Below, one piece after another: positions 26,914-36,198 of a DNA stretch of 64,000 nucleotides; the stretch's first letter is position 1; every line of letters starts with the position of its first letter. The position numbers and the translations under genes were made by a program. The DNA is from CAIWAH01 sp964602595 (lineage in GTDB: Bacteria > Verrucomicrobiota > Verrucomicrobiia > Limisphaerales > UBA9464): contig CAZRRO010000024.1 in assembly GCA_964602595.1 (NCBI GenBank), positions 38,379 to 102,378 of the forward strand. Direction: 5' to 3'. Below the pieces are notes generated by a model. The model searched no databases. It had not been told where the DNA came from and saw only the letters and a program-made list of their open reading frames with translations.

Positions 26914-28011
26914 ATGAGTTCCGTCGCGCTCAATCCGAATCTCGACACGCTGCCCGTTTACATCCCCGGCAAGCCCATCGAGGAAGTCGCCCGTGAGGTC
27001 GGCCTCGACGCCGCGTCCATCGTCAAGCTGGCCTCGAACGAAAATCCGCTGGGACCTTCGCCCAAGGCGTTGGCCGCCATGGAAAAGGTGCTAGGCAACC
27101 TGCACCTCTATCCCGACGGCAACGCCTTCTACCTCAAGCGCAAGCTCGCCGAGAAACTGGGCGTCGAGCCCGCCAACTTGGTGCTGGGCAATGGATCGAA
27201 CGAGATCATCGAGTTCATCGGCCACGCGGCGCTCCAGCCCGGCGACGAGGTGGTGGTATCGCAATACTGTTTCGCGGTTTATCCGATCGTGACCGCGCTC
27301 TTCGGGGCGAAGCTGGTGACCGTGCCGGCGAAGGGATTCGGCAGCGACATCCAGGCGCTGCTGGCGGCCATCACGCCGCGGACCAAGGTTCTGTTTCTTG
27401 CCAATCCGAACAACCCGACCGGCACGCTCACGTCGCACGCCGACCTCGCGAAGCTGCTCGCCGAAGTGCCGCCGCACGTCGTCGTCGCGCTGGACGAAGC
27501 CTACGTCGAGTTCCTCGAAGAGCCGTTCGACTCCCTCGCCCTGGTCCGGGCCGGCAAGCACCCGAACGTGATCCTGATGCGGACCTTCTCGAAGATCTTC
27601 GGCCTGGCCGGCCTGCGGCTGGGCTACGGCATCGCGGCGCCCGCGCTCGTGTCGGCCATCGAGAAGGTTCGCCAGCCGTTCAACCTGAACTCAATTGCCC
27701 AGGCCGGCGCCCTCGCGGCCCTCGAAGACGGCGATCACCTGGCCGCCACCCGAGAGAACAACCGCCGCGGTCGCGACTACCTGGAGGCGACCTTCCGCGA
27801 GCTGGGCCTGGAATACGTCCCGTCGGCCGCGAACTTCGTGCTGGTGAGGGTTGGCGATGGCGCCCGCATGTTCGCCGAGCTGCAACGCCGCGGCCTGATC
27901 ACGCGCCCGATGGCCAGCTACCGGTTGCCGGAGTGGCTCCGCATCACAGTCGGCACGCAGGCTGAGAACGAACGCTTCGTTGCGGCGCTGCGCGAGGTGC
28001 TTGACCGCTAA
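26914..28011 (+). CDS. hisC: Histidinol-phosphate aminotransferase
   Basis: 365 residues from ATG 26914 (MSSVALNPNLDTLPVYIPGKP). Class II PLP-dependent aminotransferase: SNENPLGPSPKA near the N-terminus, LFLANPNNPTGTL, ALDEAYVEF, and the PLP lysine in RTFSKIFGLAGLRLGYG; the C-terminus has WLRITVGTQAENERF. The length and motifs match HisC, which transfers an amino group from glutamate to imidazole acetol phosphate in histidine synthesis. No other his gene is in the window. Aromatic or related aminotransferases of the same subfamily cannot be excluded, but HisC is the best fit. Confidence 0.85.
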   Translation: MSSVALNPNLDTLPVYIPGKPIEEVAREVGLDAASIVKLASNENPLGPSPKALAAMEKVLGNLHLYPDGNAFYLKRKLAEKLGVEPANLVLGNGSNEIIEFIGHAALQPGDEVVVSQYCFAVYPIVTALFGAKLVTVPAKGFGSDIQALLAAITPRTKVLFLANPNNPTGTLTSHADLAKLLAEVPPHVVVALDEAYVEFLEEPFDSLALVRAGKHPNVILMRTFSKIFGLAGLRLGYGIAAPALVSAIEKVRQPFNLNSIAQAGALAALEDGDHLAATRENNRRGRDYLEATFRELGLEYVPSAANFVLVRVGDGARMFAELQRRGLITRPMASYRLPEWLRITVGTQAENERFVAALREVLDR

Positions 28012-28073
28012 CCCGTCCATTTCAGGGAATGGGTCCTTGGAAAGGAACTGCTTCGGATGCTGCGGGACGATGC

Positions 28074-30086
28074 TCAGCGAACTTCAAGCCGGTAGTAGCG
28101 GATACCCCCAATTTCATCCGGGTCAGTGAATTCGGTATTGGCCTGGCTTGGGGTCACTTGGGCTATTTCGGACCAGTCCACCAAATTGTCCGAAGCCATT
28201 AGAACGAAGGGCACACCGCGGGTGACCAATGCCCGAAACTTGGTGTGGCCGGAGTCGGTGATGATGGTATTGGCGAGGATTCGCGGGCGTGTGATTACGT
28301 TGAAGGTGCGGACCGTAGCTGCCGGCAAGTATTGCGAATCGCCCGGGGCAAGGGCCCTCACGGTAAGTGTGCCAACGGACGTGGCCTTCATTGTGGAGCC
28401 GCTGACAGTGGCAGTCCCGGAGTCGATGAAATACTGCACTGGCCGATTCGATGCCGTGACCGCCTTGAGGGAGTTGGTTTCGGACAGGATCAATACGCCG
28501 GCGGGTGGGGTTGACTCGCTCCAGGTAATCGGATCAAGGGCGCGAGTGTTGGCCGTTAGCCGGGCAATTTGATTGGTTACGTTGCCGAATGCGTTGGTGA
28601 CGACGACCGAGTATTCCCCCAGTGCTATCTCGGAGATGTTATTGAGAACCAATGTTGGCCCGGTGGCTTGGCCGATCTCGCGGTTGCCTTGGAACCAGCG
28701 AAACGACAGTGGTTCAGAACCCGTGGCGTTGGCCTCCAAGGTTACCTCCGAACCCAGAACGACTTTTCGTTCCTCCAGCACAGACGAAAAGACGGGAGCC
28801 ATTCGGGCAAATGACAGATCAACCAAGCTGAAATGACGCTGGCCCAGAAACGCTCGGTTTCCTCGAACAGTGCAGCCAATGGCGCCGCCCGGGTCGGCAT
28901 AACTCCCAATCTCCACCGCGGTCTTGGGTTGGGAGATATCGAAAACACGGAGCCCAGTTGTGAAGTCTGCTGCGAAAAGGTAGCGGCCGAGTAAGGCCAG
29001 GTCCCAAACAAACCCGCCGGTGGAAGCCGCACTGATTTCGTTGGTGTCGGACACGTCGATTCTGACCACACCCCGCGCAGCGTCGGCTACGTAGGCGAAG
29101 TCTCCTCGGGCCACCACATCGAAGGCTCTAGCTGCAAGTTGAGCGTAGGGGTATGCTCTGGTTCGGCTGGGATTTACTGGGTTCGAAATGTCCACGACGC
29201 TCAAGCCGCCGTCCCAGTCGGCGGCGAAAAGGCGGTCGCCGTCAAGATACAGTCCGTTGGCTTTGGTTGGCGGACTTACGTTACCCAGAGTCACCGGGCG
29301 GTCCGGGGTGTTGACGTCTAGGATTACCACGCCGGCTCTTTCGTTGCCGATGTAAGCGAGGCGATTCCGGATCACGATGGAGTTTGCGCCGCTTTCCAGC
29401 GGTCCGAAATGGCCAACGCGCACCGGAGTGAGGGGGTTGCTGATGTCAATGATGCCAAGCCAGTTGTTTCGTTCTGCAGTTATTGCAAAATTGTCGATTA
29501 GAGCTACATCGAAAATGCTGCCACCCAAGTCAGGTCCCAAAATCTTGGCAGCAACGGTCGGATGGTCCGGGTCTCCGATGTCCACCACGCAGAAATTGTT
29601 GTTTGCGCCCGCAGCGACATAAGCGTAGCGACCACGCACCTGAAAGCGAACTGGCGCCCCACCAGTTTCGGCTTTGGGTGCGAAATTCGGGATGCTGCCC
29701 CGGGGGGAAAGCATAAACTCCGATCCGGGAAGGCCGACGGTCAGCGACACCACGCTGCTCGTGACGCTGCCGGCGGCATTGGCAGCCACAACTGAGTAAA
29801 GTCCGCCATGCTGAATGTTTGCAGCGGCCAAGGAATAGGTTGGTGATTTTCCTCCGACAGGAATGGCCACTCCGTTGCGGCGCCATGTGTAGGAAATGGG
29901 TTCGGTTCCGGAAACAAGCACTTCCAAGGTGATCGGCAATCCTTGGGTGACGTCCTTCGCCGACGGCTGTTGGACGATGGCTGGCGGGATGGTCTGAGCG
30001 CGGAGTTCAACCCGGATCCATTGAAGGGCGGTTAGCAATCCAAGGCAGAGCCGTAAACAATTTGGGAAGGTAACGCGGGTGGTCAT
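28074..30086 (-). CDS. Secreted LVIVD-propeller protein with Ig-like domains
   Basis: 670 residues. Signal peptide about 1-30. Ig-like domain about 33-118 (PISYTWRRNGVAIPV, GLYSVVAANAAGS), LVIVD beta-propeller about 140-405 (NFCVVDIGDPDHP, LGIIDISNPLTPV, VVILDVNTPDRPV, LSVVDISNPVNPS, LRVFDISQPKTAV), second Ig-like domain about 410-495, an Ig/MBG-like segment, and a C-terminal module (LMASDNLVDWSEI, GGIRYYRLEVR) common in verrucomicrobial secreted proteins. The codons are richer in A/T than in the neighbours. Its propeller is of the same kind as that of the fibre protein at 16442-21607. Probably surface-associated; ligand unknown. Confidence 0.8.
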   Translation of the reverse strand: MTTRVTFPNCLRLCLGLLTALQWIRVELRAQTIPPAIVQQPSAKDVTQGLPITLEVLVSGTEPISYTWRRNGVAIPVGGKSPTYSLAAANIQHGGLYSVVAANAAGSVTSSVVSLTVGLPGSEFMLSPRGSIPNFAPKAETGGAPVRFQVRGRYAYVAAGANNNFCVVDIGDPDHPTVAAKILGPDLGGSIFDVALIDNFAITAERNNWLGIIDISNPLTPVRVGHFGPLESGANSIVIRNRLAYIGNERAGVVILDVNTPDRPVTLGNVSPPTKANGLYLDGDRLFAADWDGGLSVVDISNPVNPSRTRAYPYAQLAARAFDVVARGDFAYVADAARGVVRIDVSDTNEISAASTGGFVWDLALLGRYLFAADFTTGLRVFDISQPKTAVEIGSYADPGGAIGCTVRGNRAFLGQRHFSLVDLSFARMAPVFSSVLEERKVVLGSEVTLEANATGSEPLSFRWFQGNREIGQATGPTLVLNNISEIALGEYSVVVTNAFGNVTNQIARLTANTRALDPITWSESTPPAGVLILSETNSLKAVTASNRPVQYFIDSGTATVSGSTMKATSVGTLTVRALAPGDSQYLPAATVRTFNVITRPRILANTIITDSGHTKFRALVTRGVPFVLMASDNLVDWSEIAQVTPSQANTEFTDPDEIGGIRYYRLEVR

Positions 30087-30244
30087 GGCGAAATGGGACG
30101 CGTAAGAAGTGAAGCGGGGTGCCTAACCTGCCGCAATAAGTTTTGCCATCGCGCGACCCAGGCGAAAACCGTTTCGCCACCAAGTCGAGGGATGACGAAC
30201 GCGGGGCGGTCCGATTACTGTCCGCCGGTCATCGTTCCCCGTCC

Positions 30245-33010
30245 ATGCGTTCAACCAGAGAATCGCTGCGCTTCCGGCAAGTCGCCTCGGCCCTTGTTTG
30301 GGCTTGGCTCGCGGCCGCTGGACTGCTCGCGGCGGAGGGAAGGTCGAAGCTGGATGACTTCGATTGGTGGTCGCTCAAGCCGCTCGTCCGGCCGGCGGAA
30401 CCGGAAATACGCAGTCCGGCGCTCGCGGCCCAGGTGCGCACGCCAGTGGACCGCTTTATCTTTGCCCGGCTGGAGCAGGAAGGACTCGCGCCGTCGCCCG
30501 AGGCGGACCGGCGCACGCTGATTCGCCGGCTTTACTTCGACCTGCTGGGGCTGCCTCCGATGCCGGAGGAGGTGCAGGCGTTTGTCGCCGATCCCTCGGG
30601 TGGCGCTTATGAACGGCTCGTGGAGCAGTTGCTTGCCTCTCCGCACTACGGCGAGCGCTGGGCGCGGCATTGGCTCGACGTGGTTCACTACGGCGAGACG
30701 CATGGTTACGACAAGGATCAGCCCCGGCCGAATGCGTGGCCGTATCGCGACTACGTCATCCGCGCGCTCAACTTGGACAAGCCTTACGGCCGCTTCGTGC
30801 AGGAGCAGGTGGCGGGCGACGCGCTCTGGCCAGACACCGAGGATGGCATCTCGGCACTCGGCTTCATCGCCGCCGGGCCGTGGGACCTGATCGGCCACGC
30901 GGAAGTGCCCGAGACGAAAACGGACGGCAAGATCGCCCGGCTCCTCGATCGGGACGACATGGTGGCGAACGTGATGAACACCTTCTGCGCCACGACGGTG
31001 CAGTGCGCGCGTTGCCACAACCACAAGTTCGATCCGGTGTCATCGGAGGATTACTACCGAATGACCGCGGTGTTTGCCGCGCTCGACCGGGCCGACAAGC
31101 GCTTCGACACCGATCCGGCCGTAGCGCGAGAACGGGCCCGGTTGGAGGGGCGTAAGCAGGAGCTTCAGGCGTCGAAGTCCGAGTTGGAGAAGAAGCTGAA
31201 CGCCGCCGGCGGGCGCCCGTTGCAATTGCTCGACCGGTTGCTCGTCGATCTCAAGGCCGGCGACGGCCGGACCGAACGGGCTGAGTTTGGCTGGCACAGT
31301 CAGATCGAGGCGAAGGCCGACGTAACGAAGTGGGCGCAGGTGGACCTTGGTCGGCCGGTGCCGATCGACCGACTCGTCTATGCGGCGTGTCACGACGACT
31401 TCGCTGGCATCGGCGCCGGGTTCGGATTTCCGGTGCGCTTCCGGATTGAAGCTGCGGACGACGCCGGTTTCGCCGGCGACGTGATCGTGCTGGAAGACCA
31501 GACGCAGGCCGATGTGCCCAACCCCGGCATTGCGCCTCGCGAAACGAAGGTCGGCGGCCGGCCGGCTCGATACGTCCGGATCACTGCCACGAAGCTCGCG
31601 CCGCGGCAGGACGATTTCATCTTCGCGCTCGCTGAGCTCCAGGTGTTCGATGCGGAGGGCCGCAATCTGGCCCTGGGCGCGGAGGTGACATCCAGCGACA
31701 GCATCGAGGCTGGGCCGCGCTGGGCCCGGCAGAACCTGACCGACGGCTACTTTCACAGCTTCACCAAGACGGCGTTCGTGCCGAAGCGGGAGACGCTGGA
31801 GGCGGCGCGCAAGGAGCTGCTGGCGCGCGTGCCGGACGACGGTTCACGCGACCGGTTGGCGACGGTGAAGGCGGAGCTGGAAGCGGTGGAAGGTGCCTTG
31901 GCGAAACTGCCCGCGCCCAAAGTGGTTTACGCCGGGACGGTTTATCACGGCGGCGGGGCGTTCCGCGGCACCGGGCCGGACGGCGGCAAACCGCGGACAA
32001 TATTTGCGCTGAACCGCGGCGACGTGAACAAACCGGGCAAGGAAGTCGACCCCGGGACGGTGCGGTTCATCGGCGGAAGCGGCGACTTGGCGGTGGATTC
32101 GGCGGCGGCCGAAAGTGACCGCCGGGTGGCCTTGGCGAAGTGGCTGACCGACGAGCGGAATCCGCTGACGTGGCGGGTGATCGTCAACCGGGTGTGGCAC
32201 TACCACTTCGGCCGCGGGATCGTCGACACGCCCAACGACTTTGGCCGCATGGGCCAGAAACCGACGCATCCGGAGTTGCTCGACTGGCTGGCGGCCGATT
32301 TCCGTGACGGCGGTCAGTCGCTCAAGGCGCTCCACCGGCTGATCGTGCTAAGCAGCACGTATCGGCAAGTCTCAGAAAGCGGGAAGTCGGAAGCCGGAAG
32401 TCGGAAGGGCGGTTCGCTTCCGAGTTCCGACTTCCGCGATCCGACTTCGATTGATGCGGACAACCGGCTGCTCTGGCGGATGAACCGGCGCAAGCTGGAG
32501 GCCGAAGCGGTGCGCGACAGCGTCCTGGCGGTGGCGGGCAAGCTCGACCGGACGATGGGCGGGCCGAGCTTCCGCGACTTTGTTCTCGAACGGCCGGAAC
32601 ACTCGCCGCACTACGAATACCAACTGCACGATCCTGAGGACCCGAAGTCCCAGCGGCGGTCGATCTACCGGTTCCTAGTGCGATCGCAGCCGCAGCCGTT
32701 CATGCGGGTGCTGGACTGCGCGGATCCCTCGATGTCGGTGGACCGGCGCAATGAGACGCTGAACGCGCTTCAGGCGCTGGCGTTGATGAACAACCAGCTC
32801 ACCGTGGCCATGGCGAAACACTTTGCGGCCCGGATGGAACGCGAGGCCGGTTCAACCGAAGCACGGATTGAGCGCGCGTTCCGCGTAGCGCTGGGCCGAG
32901 CCCCTTCGGCCAACGAACAGGCGACGCTGGCGGCATTTGCTGGGCAGCACGGGCTGGTGAACGCCTGCCGGGTGATCCTGAACCTGAACGAGTTTGCCTT
33001 CGTTGATTGA
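30245..33010 (+). CDS. PSD1-type protein (DUF1549 + DUF1553) with a discoidin-like insert
   Basis: 921 residues from ATG 30245, which opens a signal peptide (RQVASALVWAWLAAAGLLAAEG). DUF1549 part about 60-320, with QCARCHNHKFDPVSSEDYY carrying a CxxCH heme-type motif. About 345-500 is an F5/8-type C (discoidin)-like insert (WAQVDLGRPVPIDRLVYA, PARYVRITATKL, ALAELQVFDAEGRNLALGAE). DUF1553 part about 600-915 with RVIVNRVWHYHFGRGIVDTPNDFG. Residues about 712-735 are encoded by heptanucleotide repeats. Such proteins are secreted and abundant in PVC bacteria, almost always followed by DUF1501, as here (4-base gap). The biochemical role is not established. Confidence 0.85.
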   Translation: MRSTRESLRFRQVASALVWAWLAAAGLLAAEGRSKLDDFDWWSLKPLVRPAEPEIRSPALAAQVRTPVDRFIFARLEQEGLAPSPEADRRTLIRRLYFDLLGLPPMPEEVQAFVADPSGGAYERLVEQLLASPHYGERWARHWLDVVHYGETHGYDKDQPRPNAWPYRDYVIRALNLDKPYGRFVQEQVAGDALWPDTEDGISALGFIAAGPWDLIGHAEVPETKTDGKIARLLDRDDMVANVMNTFCATTVQCARCHNHKFDPVSSEDYYRMTAVFAALDRADKRFDTDPAVARERARLEGRKQELQASKSELEKKLNAAGGRPLQLLDRLLVDLKAGDGRTERAEFGWHSQIEAKADVTKWAQVDLGRPVPIDRLVYAACHDDFAGIGAGFGFPVRFRIEAADDAGFAGDVIVLEDQTQADVPNPGIAPRETKVGGRPARYVRITATKLAPRQDDFIFALAELQVFDAEGRNLALGAEVTSSDSIEAGPRWARQNLTDGYFHSFTKTAFVPKRETLEAARKELLARVPDDGSRDRLATVKAELEAVEGALAKLPAPKVVYAGTVYHGGGAFRGTGPDGGKPRTIFALNRGDVNKPGKEVDPGTVRFIGGSGDLAVDSAAAESDRRVALAKWLTDERNPLTWRVIVNRVWHYHFGRGIVDTPNDFGRMGQKPTHPELLDWLAADFRDGGQSLKALHRLIVLSSTYRQVSESGKSEAGSRKGGSLPSSDFRDPTSIDADNRLLWRMNRRKLEAEAVRDSVLAVAGKLDRTMGGPSFRDFVLERPEHSPHYEYQLHDPEDPKSQRRSIYRFLVRSQPQPFMRVLDCADPSMSVDRRNETLNALQALALMNNQLTVAMAKHFAARMEREAGSTEARIERAFRVALGRAPSANEQATLAAFAGQHGLVNACRVILNLNEFAFVD
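32382..32451 (+). repeat. Inverted arrays of heptanucleotide repeats inside the DUF1549 gene
   Basis: Left array: GGAAGTC (32382), GGAAGCC (32389), GGAAGTC (32396), GGAAGGG (32403). Right array in opposite orientation: CTTCCGA (32417), GTTCCGA (32424), CTTCCGC (32431), GATCCGA (32438), CTTCGAT (32445). The two arrays could fold into a stem of about 26 bp with a few mismatches. The segment is read through in frame, encoding a serine/glycine/charged linker. Confidence 0.75.
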
Positions 33011-33013
33011 AGC

Positions 33014-34522
33014 ATGAACACCTCACCTTGGCATCGCCGGCTCGCAGCCACGACGCACTCCCGCCGCGAGTTTCTGTGGCGCTCCGGCGGGGGGCTCGGC
33101 GGCATCGCGCTGGCGACGTTGCTGGGTGAGCAGGGATTGTTGGCGGCGGAAGCCGGTTCGGCCAAGCCGTCCTCCGCACATCCGGCGCCGTTCCGTCCGC
33201 GGGCCAAGCGGGTGGTGCAACTGTTCATGGCGGGCGCGGCGAGCCATGTGGACATGTGGGATTACAAGCCGTTGCTCGAAAAACGGAACGGCGAGAAGTG
33301 GGACGCGGGCGAAAAGGTGGAGCTGTTCCAGGACGGTCTGGGCGCAACCTTCGCGTCGCCGTGGAAGTTCCGGCCCTACGGCCAGTGTGGCAAGATGCTC
33401 AGCGACATCGTGGCCCCGCTCGGTGAGGTCGCGGATGAACTGGCGTTCATCCACAATCTCGTCGGCAAGACCGGGGTGCATTCGCAGGCGACGCTGCTCC
33501 AGGCCACCGGCTTCAACACGCCCGGCTTTCCGGGGATGGGTGCGTGGGTCAGCTACGCGCTGGGCACGGAGAACGAGAATCTTCCGTCGTTCGTGGTGAT
33601 GCCCGACGTGCGTGGATTCCCCTCGAACGGCGCGAAAAACTGGGACGCCGGCTTCCTGCCGGGTCAGCATCAGGGAACGCTGGTGCGAGTCGGGGCGGCG
33701 GACCCAATTGAAGACCTGTTCCCACCGGCCAAGGCAGGTTTCATCCAACCTGCTTCGGAAGCCGCGAGCCTCGATGTGCTGGAACAGCTCAACCGGGTTC
33801 ACGCGGCGCAACGTCCCGGCGACTCGCGGCTGGAGGCGCGCATCCGCAGCTACGAACTCGCCGCCAGGATGCAACTCGCGGCGCCGGAGGCCTTGGAGCT
33901 ATCCCGTGAGCCGGACTGGGTGTTCGACCTCTACGGCATCGACCGCACGACCAAGAAATGGCCCGCCGAAATCAATGTGCCCGAGGAGACGGACATCATG
34001 GGCCGGAAATGCCTGACTGCGCGCCGCCTGCTGGAAAGGGGAGTCCGCTTCGTGCAGATCTGGTCGGGCAACGACAACGGGTTTCCGCGGCGCAACTGGG
34101 ATTCGCACGAGGACATCGCGCGCGACCACGGCCCGCTGTCGCTCGGCATGGCCAAGCCGATTGCGGCCCTGATCAAGGACCTGAAACAGCGCGGCCTGCT
34201 CGACGACACGATCATCCTGTGGACGACCGAGTTCGGCCGGATGCCGTGCGCGCAGGGCGGGAAGGGCAGGGACCACAATCCGTTTGTATTCACCAATTGG
34301 CTCTGCGGCGGCGGCATCCGTGGCGGGATCACGCACGGCCAGAGCGATGAATGGGGTTACAAGCCGCTCGACCGGGGAAATCCCACGCAAGTTTACGACA
34401 TCCACGCCACGATCCTGAAGTTGCTGGGCATTGAGCACACCAAACTGACGTTCCGCCACAACGGGGTGGACCGCCGCTTGACCGACGTTCACGGTGAAGC
34501 CATCAACTCCCTGATTGCCTGA
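33014..34522 (+). CDS. DUF1501 protein, probably Tat-exported
   Basis: 502 residues, starting 4 bases after the DUF1549 stop. The N-terminus has a twin-arginine-type signal (SRREFLWRSGGGLGGIALATLL). Conserved DUF1501 features: VVQLFMAGAASHVDMWDYKP, VMPDVRGFPSNGAKNWDAGFLPG, CLTARRLLERGVRFVQIWSG, TIILWTTEFGRMP and GREHN-like GKGRDHNPFVF. The domain has an alkaline-phosphatase/sulfatase-like fold in family knowledge, but its enzymatic role is unproven. Pairing with the preceding DUF1549/1553 gene is the standard PVC arrangement. Confidence 0.85.
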   Translation: MNTSPWHRRLAATTHSRREFLWRSGGGLGGIALATLLGEQGLLAAEAGSAKPSSAHPAPFRPRAKRVVQLFMAGAASHVDMWDYKPLLEKRNGEKWDAGEKVELFQDGLGATFASPWKFRPYGQCGKMLSDIVAPLGEVADELAFIHNLVGKTGVHSQATLLQATGFNTPGFPGMGAWVSYALGTENENLPSFVVMPDVRGFPSNGAKNWDAGFLPGQHQGTLVRVGAADPIEDLFPPAKAGFIQPASEAASLDVLEQLNRVHAAQRPGDSRLEARIRSYELAARMQLAAPEALELSREPDWVFDLYGIDRTTKKWPAEINVPEETDIMGRKCLTARRLLERGVRFVQIWSGNDNGFPRRNWDSHEDIARDHGPLSLGMAKPIAALIKDLKQRGLLDDTIILWTTEFGRMPCAQGGKGRDHNPFVFTNWLCGGGIRGGITHGQSDEWGYKPLDRGNPTQVYDIHATILKLLGIEHTKLTFRHNGVDRRLTDVHGEAINSLIA

Positions 34523-34532
34523 CCACACTCCC

Positions 34533-35384
34533 ATGAAGTCACTCCGAACTCAGTTGCCGCCCGCCCGAACTGCCGGCTTCACGCTGATCGAATTGCTCGT
34601 TGTGATCGCGATCATTGCGATCTTGGCCGGCATGCTGTTGCCGGCCCTCAGCAAGGCGAAGACCAAGGCGCAGGGCATCTCCTGCATGAGCAATCTCAAG
34701 CAGCTGCAGCTCGCCCACCTGATGTATCCCTTGGACAACCAGGAGCGGATAACCGCGCCGGGCAATGCGCGTGACGAGGCCTATCAATGGGTGGGAGGCT
34801 GGCTTGGCTGGCCCGGGCCGTATCCGACGGACAACACGAACAAGCTCATGCTGACGGACGAGAAGTTCTCGAAGTTCGCCCGCTACCTGCAAAGCACCGC
34901 CGTTTACAAGTGCCCGGCCGACGTCAGCCAGATCAAGCTCGGCGGCCAGAAATACAGCCGGGTTCGGAGCATGGGCATGAGCCAGGCGATGGGCGGACCC
35001 GGCGAGTGGTTGCCGCCCGGCGGTTCGATGGTCGCCAACCAGAAGAAATACCGGACGTTCTACAAGACGTCCGACCTGGCCGCTGCCGGTCCCAGCGAAC
35101 TGTATGTGCTGCTGGATGAGCATCCGGACAGCATCAACGCCGGCGGGTTCGCCAACCAGATGGTGGAGAACCCCGGCCAGGCGCGGATCATCGACTACCC
35201 GGCGAGCTATCACAACCGGGCGGCGGGCATCTCCTTCGCCGACGGCCATTCGGAGATCCGCAAGTGGGTGGACAGCCGCACGGTGCAGCCGGTGAAGTTT
35301 TACGACATGCCGTTGAATGTGGCTTCGGCCAACAACCGCGACATGATCTGGCTCAGCGAACGCACCAGCCGGTTGGTGAATTGA
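34533..35384 (+). CDS. Prepilin-like (type II/IV pseudopilin) protein with H-X9-DG-type tail
   Basis: 283 residues from ATG 34533. A short basic leader precedes GFTLIELLVVIAIIAILAGM, the type IV prepilin cleavage/methylation signature. The soluble part ends with SYHNRAAGISFADGHSEIRKW, the H-X9-DG motif typical of the large PVC pseudopilin families. The protein is expected to be processed by a prepilin peptidase (not in the window) and inserted in the inner membrane or secreted by a type II/IV-like machine. It follows the DUF1501 gene with an 11-base gap, suggesting one operon. Confidence 0.85.
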   Translation: MKSLRTQLPPARTAGFTLIELLVVIAIIAILAGMLLPALSKAKTKAQGISCMSNLKQLQLAHLMYPLDNQERITAPGNARDEAYQWVGGWLGWPGPYPTDNTNKLMLTDEKFSKFARYLQSTAVYKCPADVSQIKLGGQKYSRVRSMGMSQAMGGPGEWLPPGGSMVANQKKYRTFYKTSDLAAAGPSELYVLLDEHPDSINAGGFANQMVENPGQARIIDYPASYHNRAAGISFADGHSEIRKWVDSRTVQPVKFYDMPLNVASANNRDMIWLSERTSRLVN

Positions 35385-35387
35385 CCC

Positions 35388-36173
35388 ATGAAAACCCGAT
35401 TCCTCAGCCGCCAAGGCTTCACGCTGATCGAGTTGCTGGTTGTGATTGCCATCATCGCGATCCTTGCCGGGATGCTGCTGCCCGCCCTGGCCAAGGCCAA
35501 GGCGACGGCCCAGAAATCGCTGTGCGCCAGCAACGAGAAGCAATGGGGCATCGCCCTCACGATGTATGCCGGCGATTTTCAGGAATTGTTTCCCGACAAC
35601 CGGCAGGGACTCGGGCTCAGTTGGATGAGCACCAATCTCGCGAACTTCTGGCAGAACTACCTGATCAAGTCGGGGAAACCCAACACGAAGACAGACAAGA
35701 AGGCCGCCAACAATGTCCTGTTCTGCCCCACGGACGAATGGCATCGGCAAGCCGACACATGGCGGGTCGGGGATGCCAACTCGGAGAAGAATCCCATTCT
35801 CACCGGCTTTTTCTATCTGCCCGGCCGCACGGTCGGGGCCGGGGAGGATTGGCCGCACAATTCGGAAGGCCTGGGACTGTGGGCGGCCCGGAAGAAGATG
35901 GGCGGAGAGTTTTCCCGCGCGCCGGTGCTCATCGACCGGTTGCAGGGCTTGGGCCCGAAAACGACCAATATCTATGATACCCGGCTCAAGTGGGTGACCA
36001 CCGACGCCGGCCGCAACTGGAAGACGCCCAACCACTACGGCGGCGGTGGAGCGCCCACCGGCGGAAACTTCCTCTTCGAGGATGGCCACGTGGAGTGGTT
36101 CGCCGGGAAGAGAGTTTCCCTCGGCTCCGCTGCGGGAGATTGGCAGTGCTTCTACAAGATCCCGATCAACTGA
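35388..36173 (+). CDS. Second prepilin-like protein, paralogue of the previous gene
   Basis: 261 residues, starting 4 bases after its neighbour. The N-terminus has the same GFTLIELLVVIAIIAILAGM signature and the C-terminal half ends in GGNFLFEDGHVEWFAGKRV, a degenerate H-X9-DG-like motif. The regions between the signature and the tail differ strongly, so these are divergent paralogues rather than a recent duplication. Probably a substrate-type pseudopilin co-expressed with the DUF1549/DUF1501 pair. The gene is convergent with the DMT transporter. Confidence 0.85.
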   Translation: MKTRFLSRQGFTLIELLVVIAIIAILAGMLLPALAKAKATAQKSLCASNEKQWGIALTMYAGDFQELFPDNRQGLGLSWMSTNLANFWQNYLIKSGKPNTKTDKKAANNVLFCPTDEWHRQADTWRVGDANSEKNPILTGFFYLPGRTVGAGEDWPHNSEGLGLWAARKKMGGEFSRAPVLIDRLQGLGPKTTNIYDTRLKWVTTDAGRNWKTPNHYGGGGAPTGGNFLFEDGHVEWFAGKRVSLGSAAGDWQCFYKIPIN

Positions 36174-36198
36174 GCGGGGAAGCGGTCGGTATCTGTTC

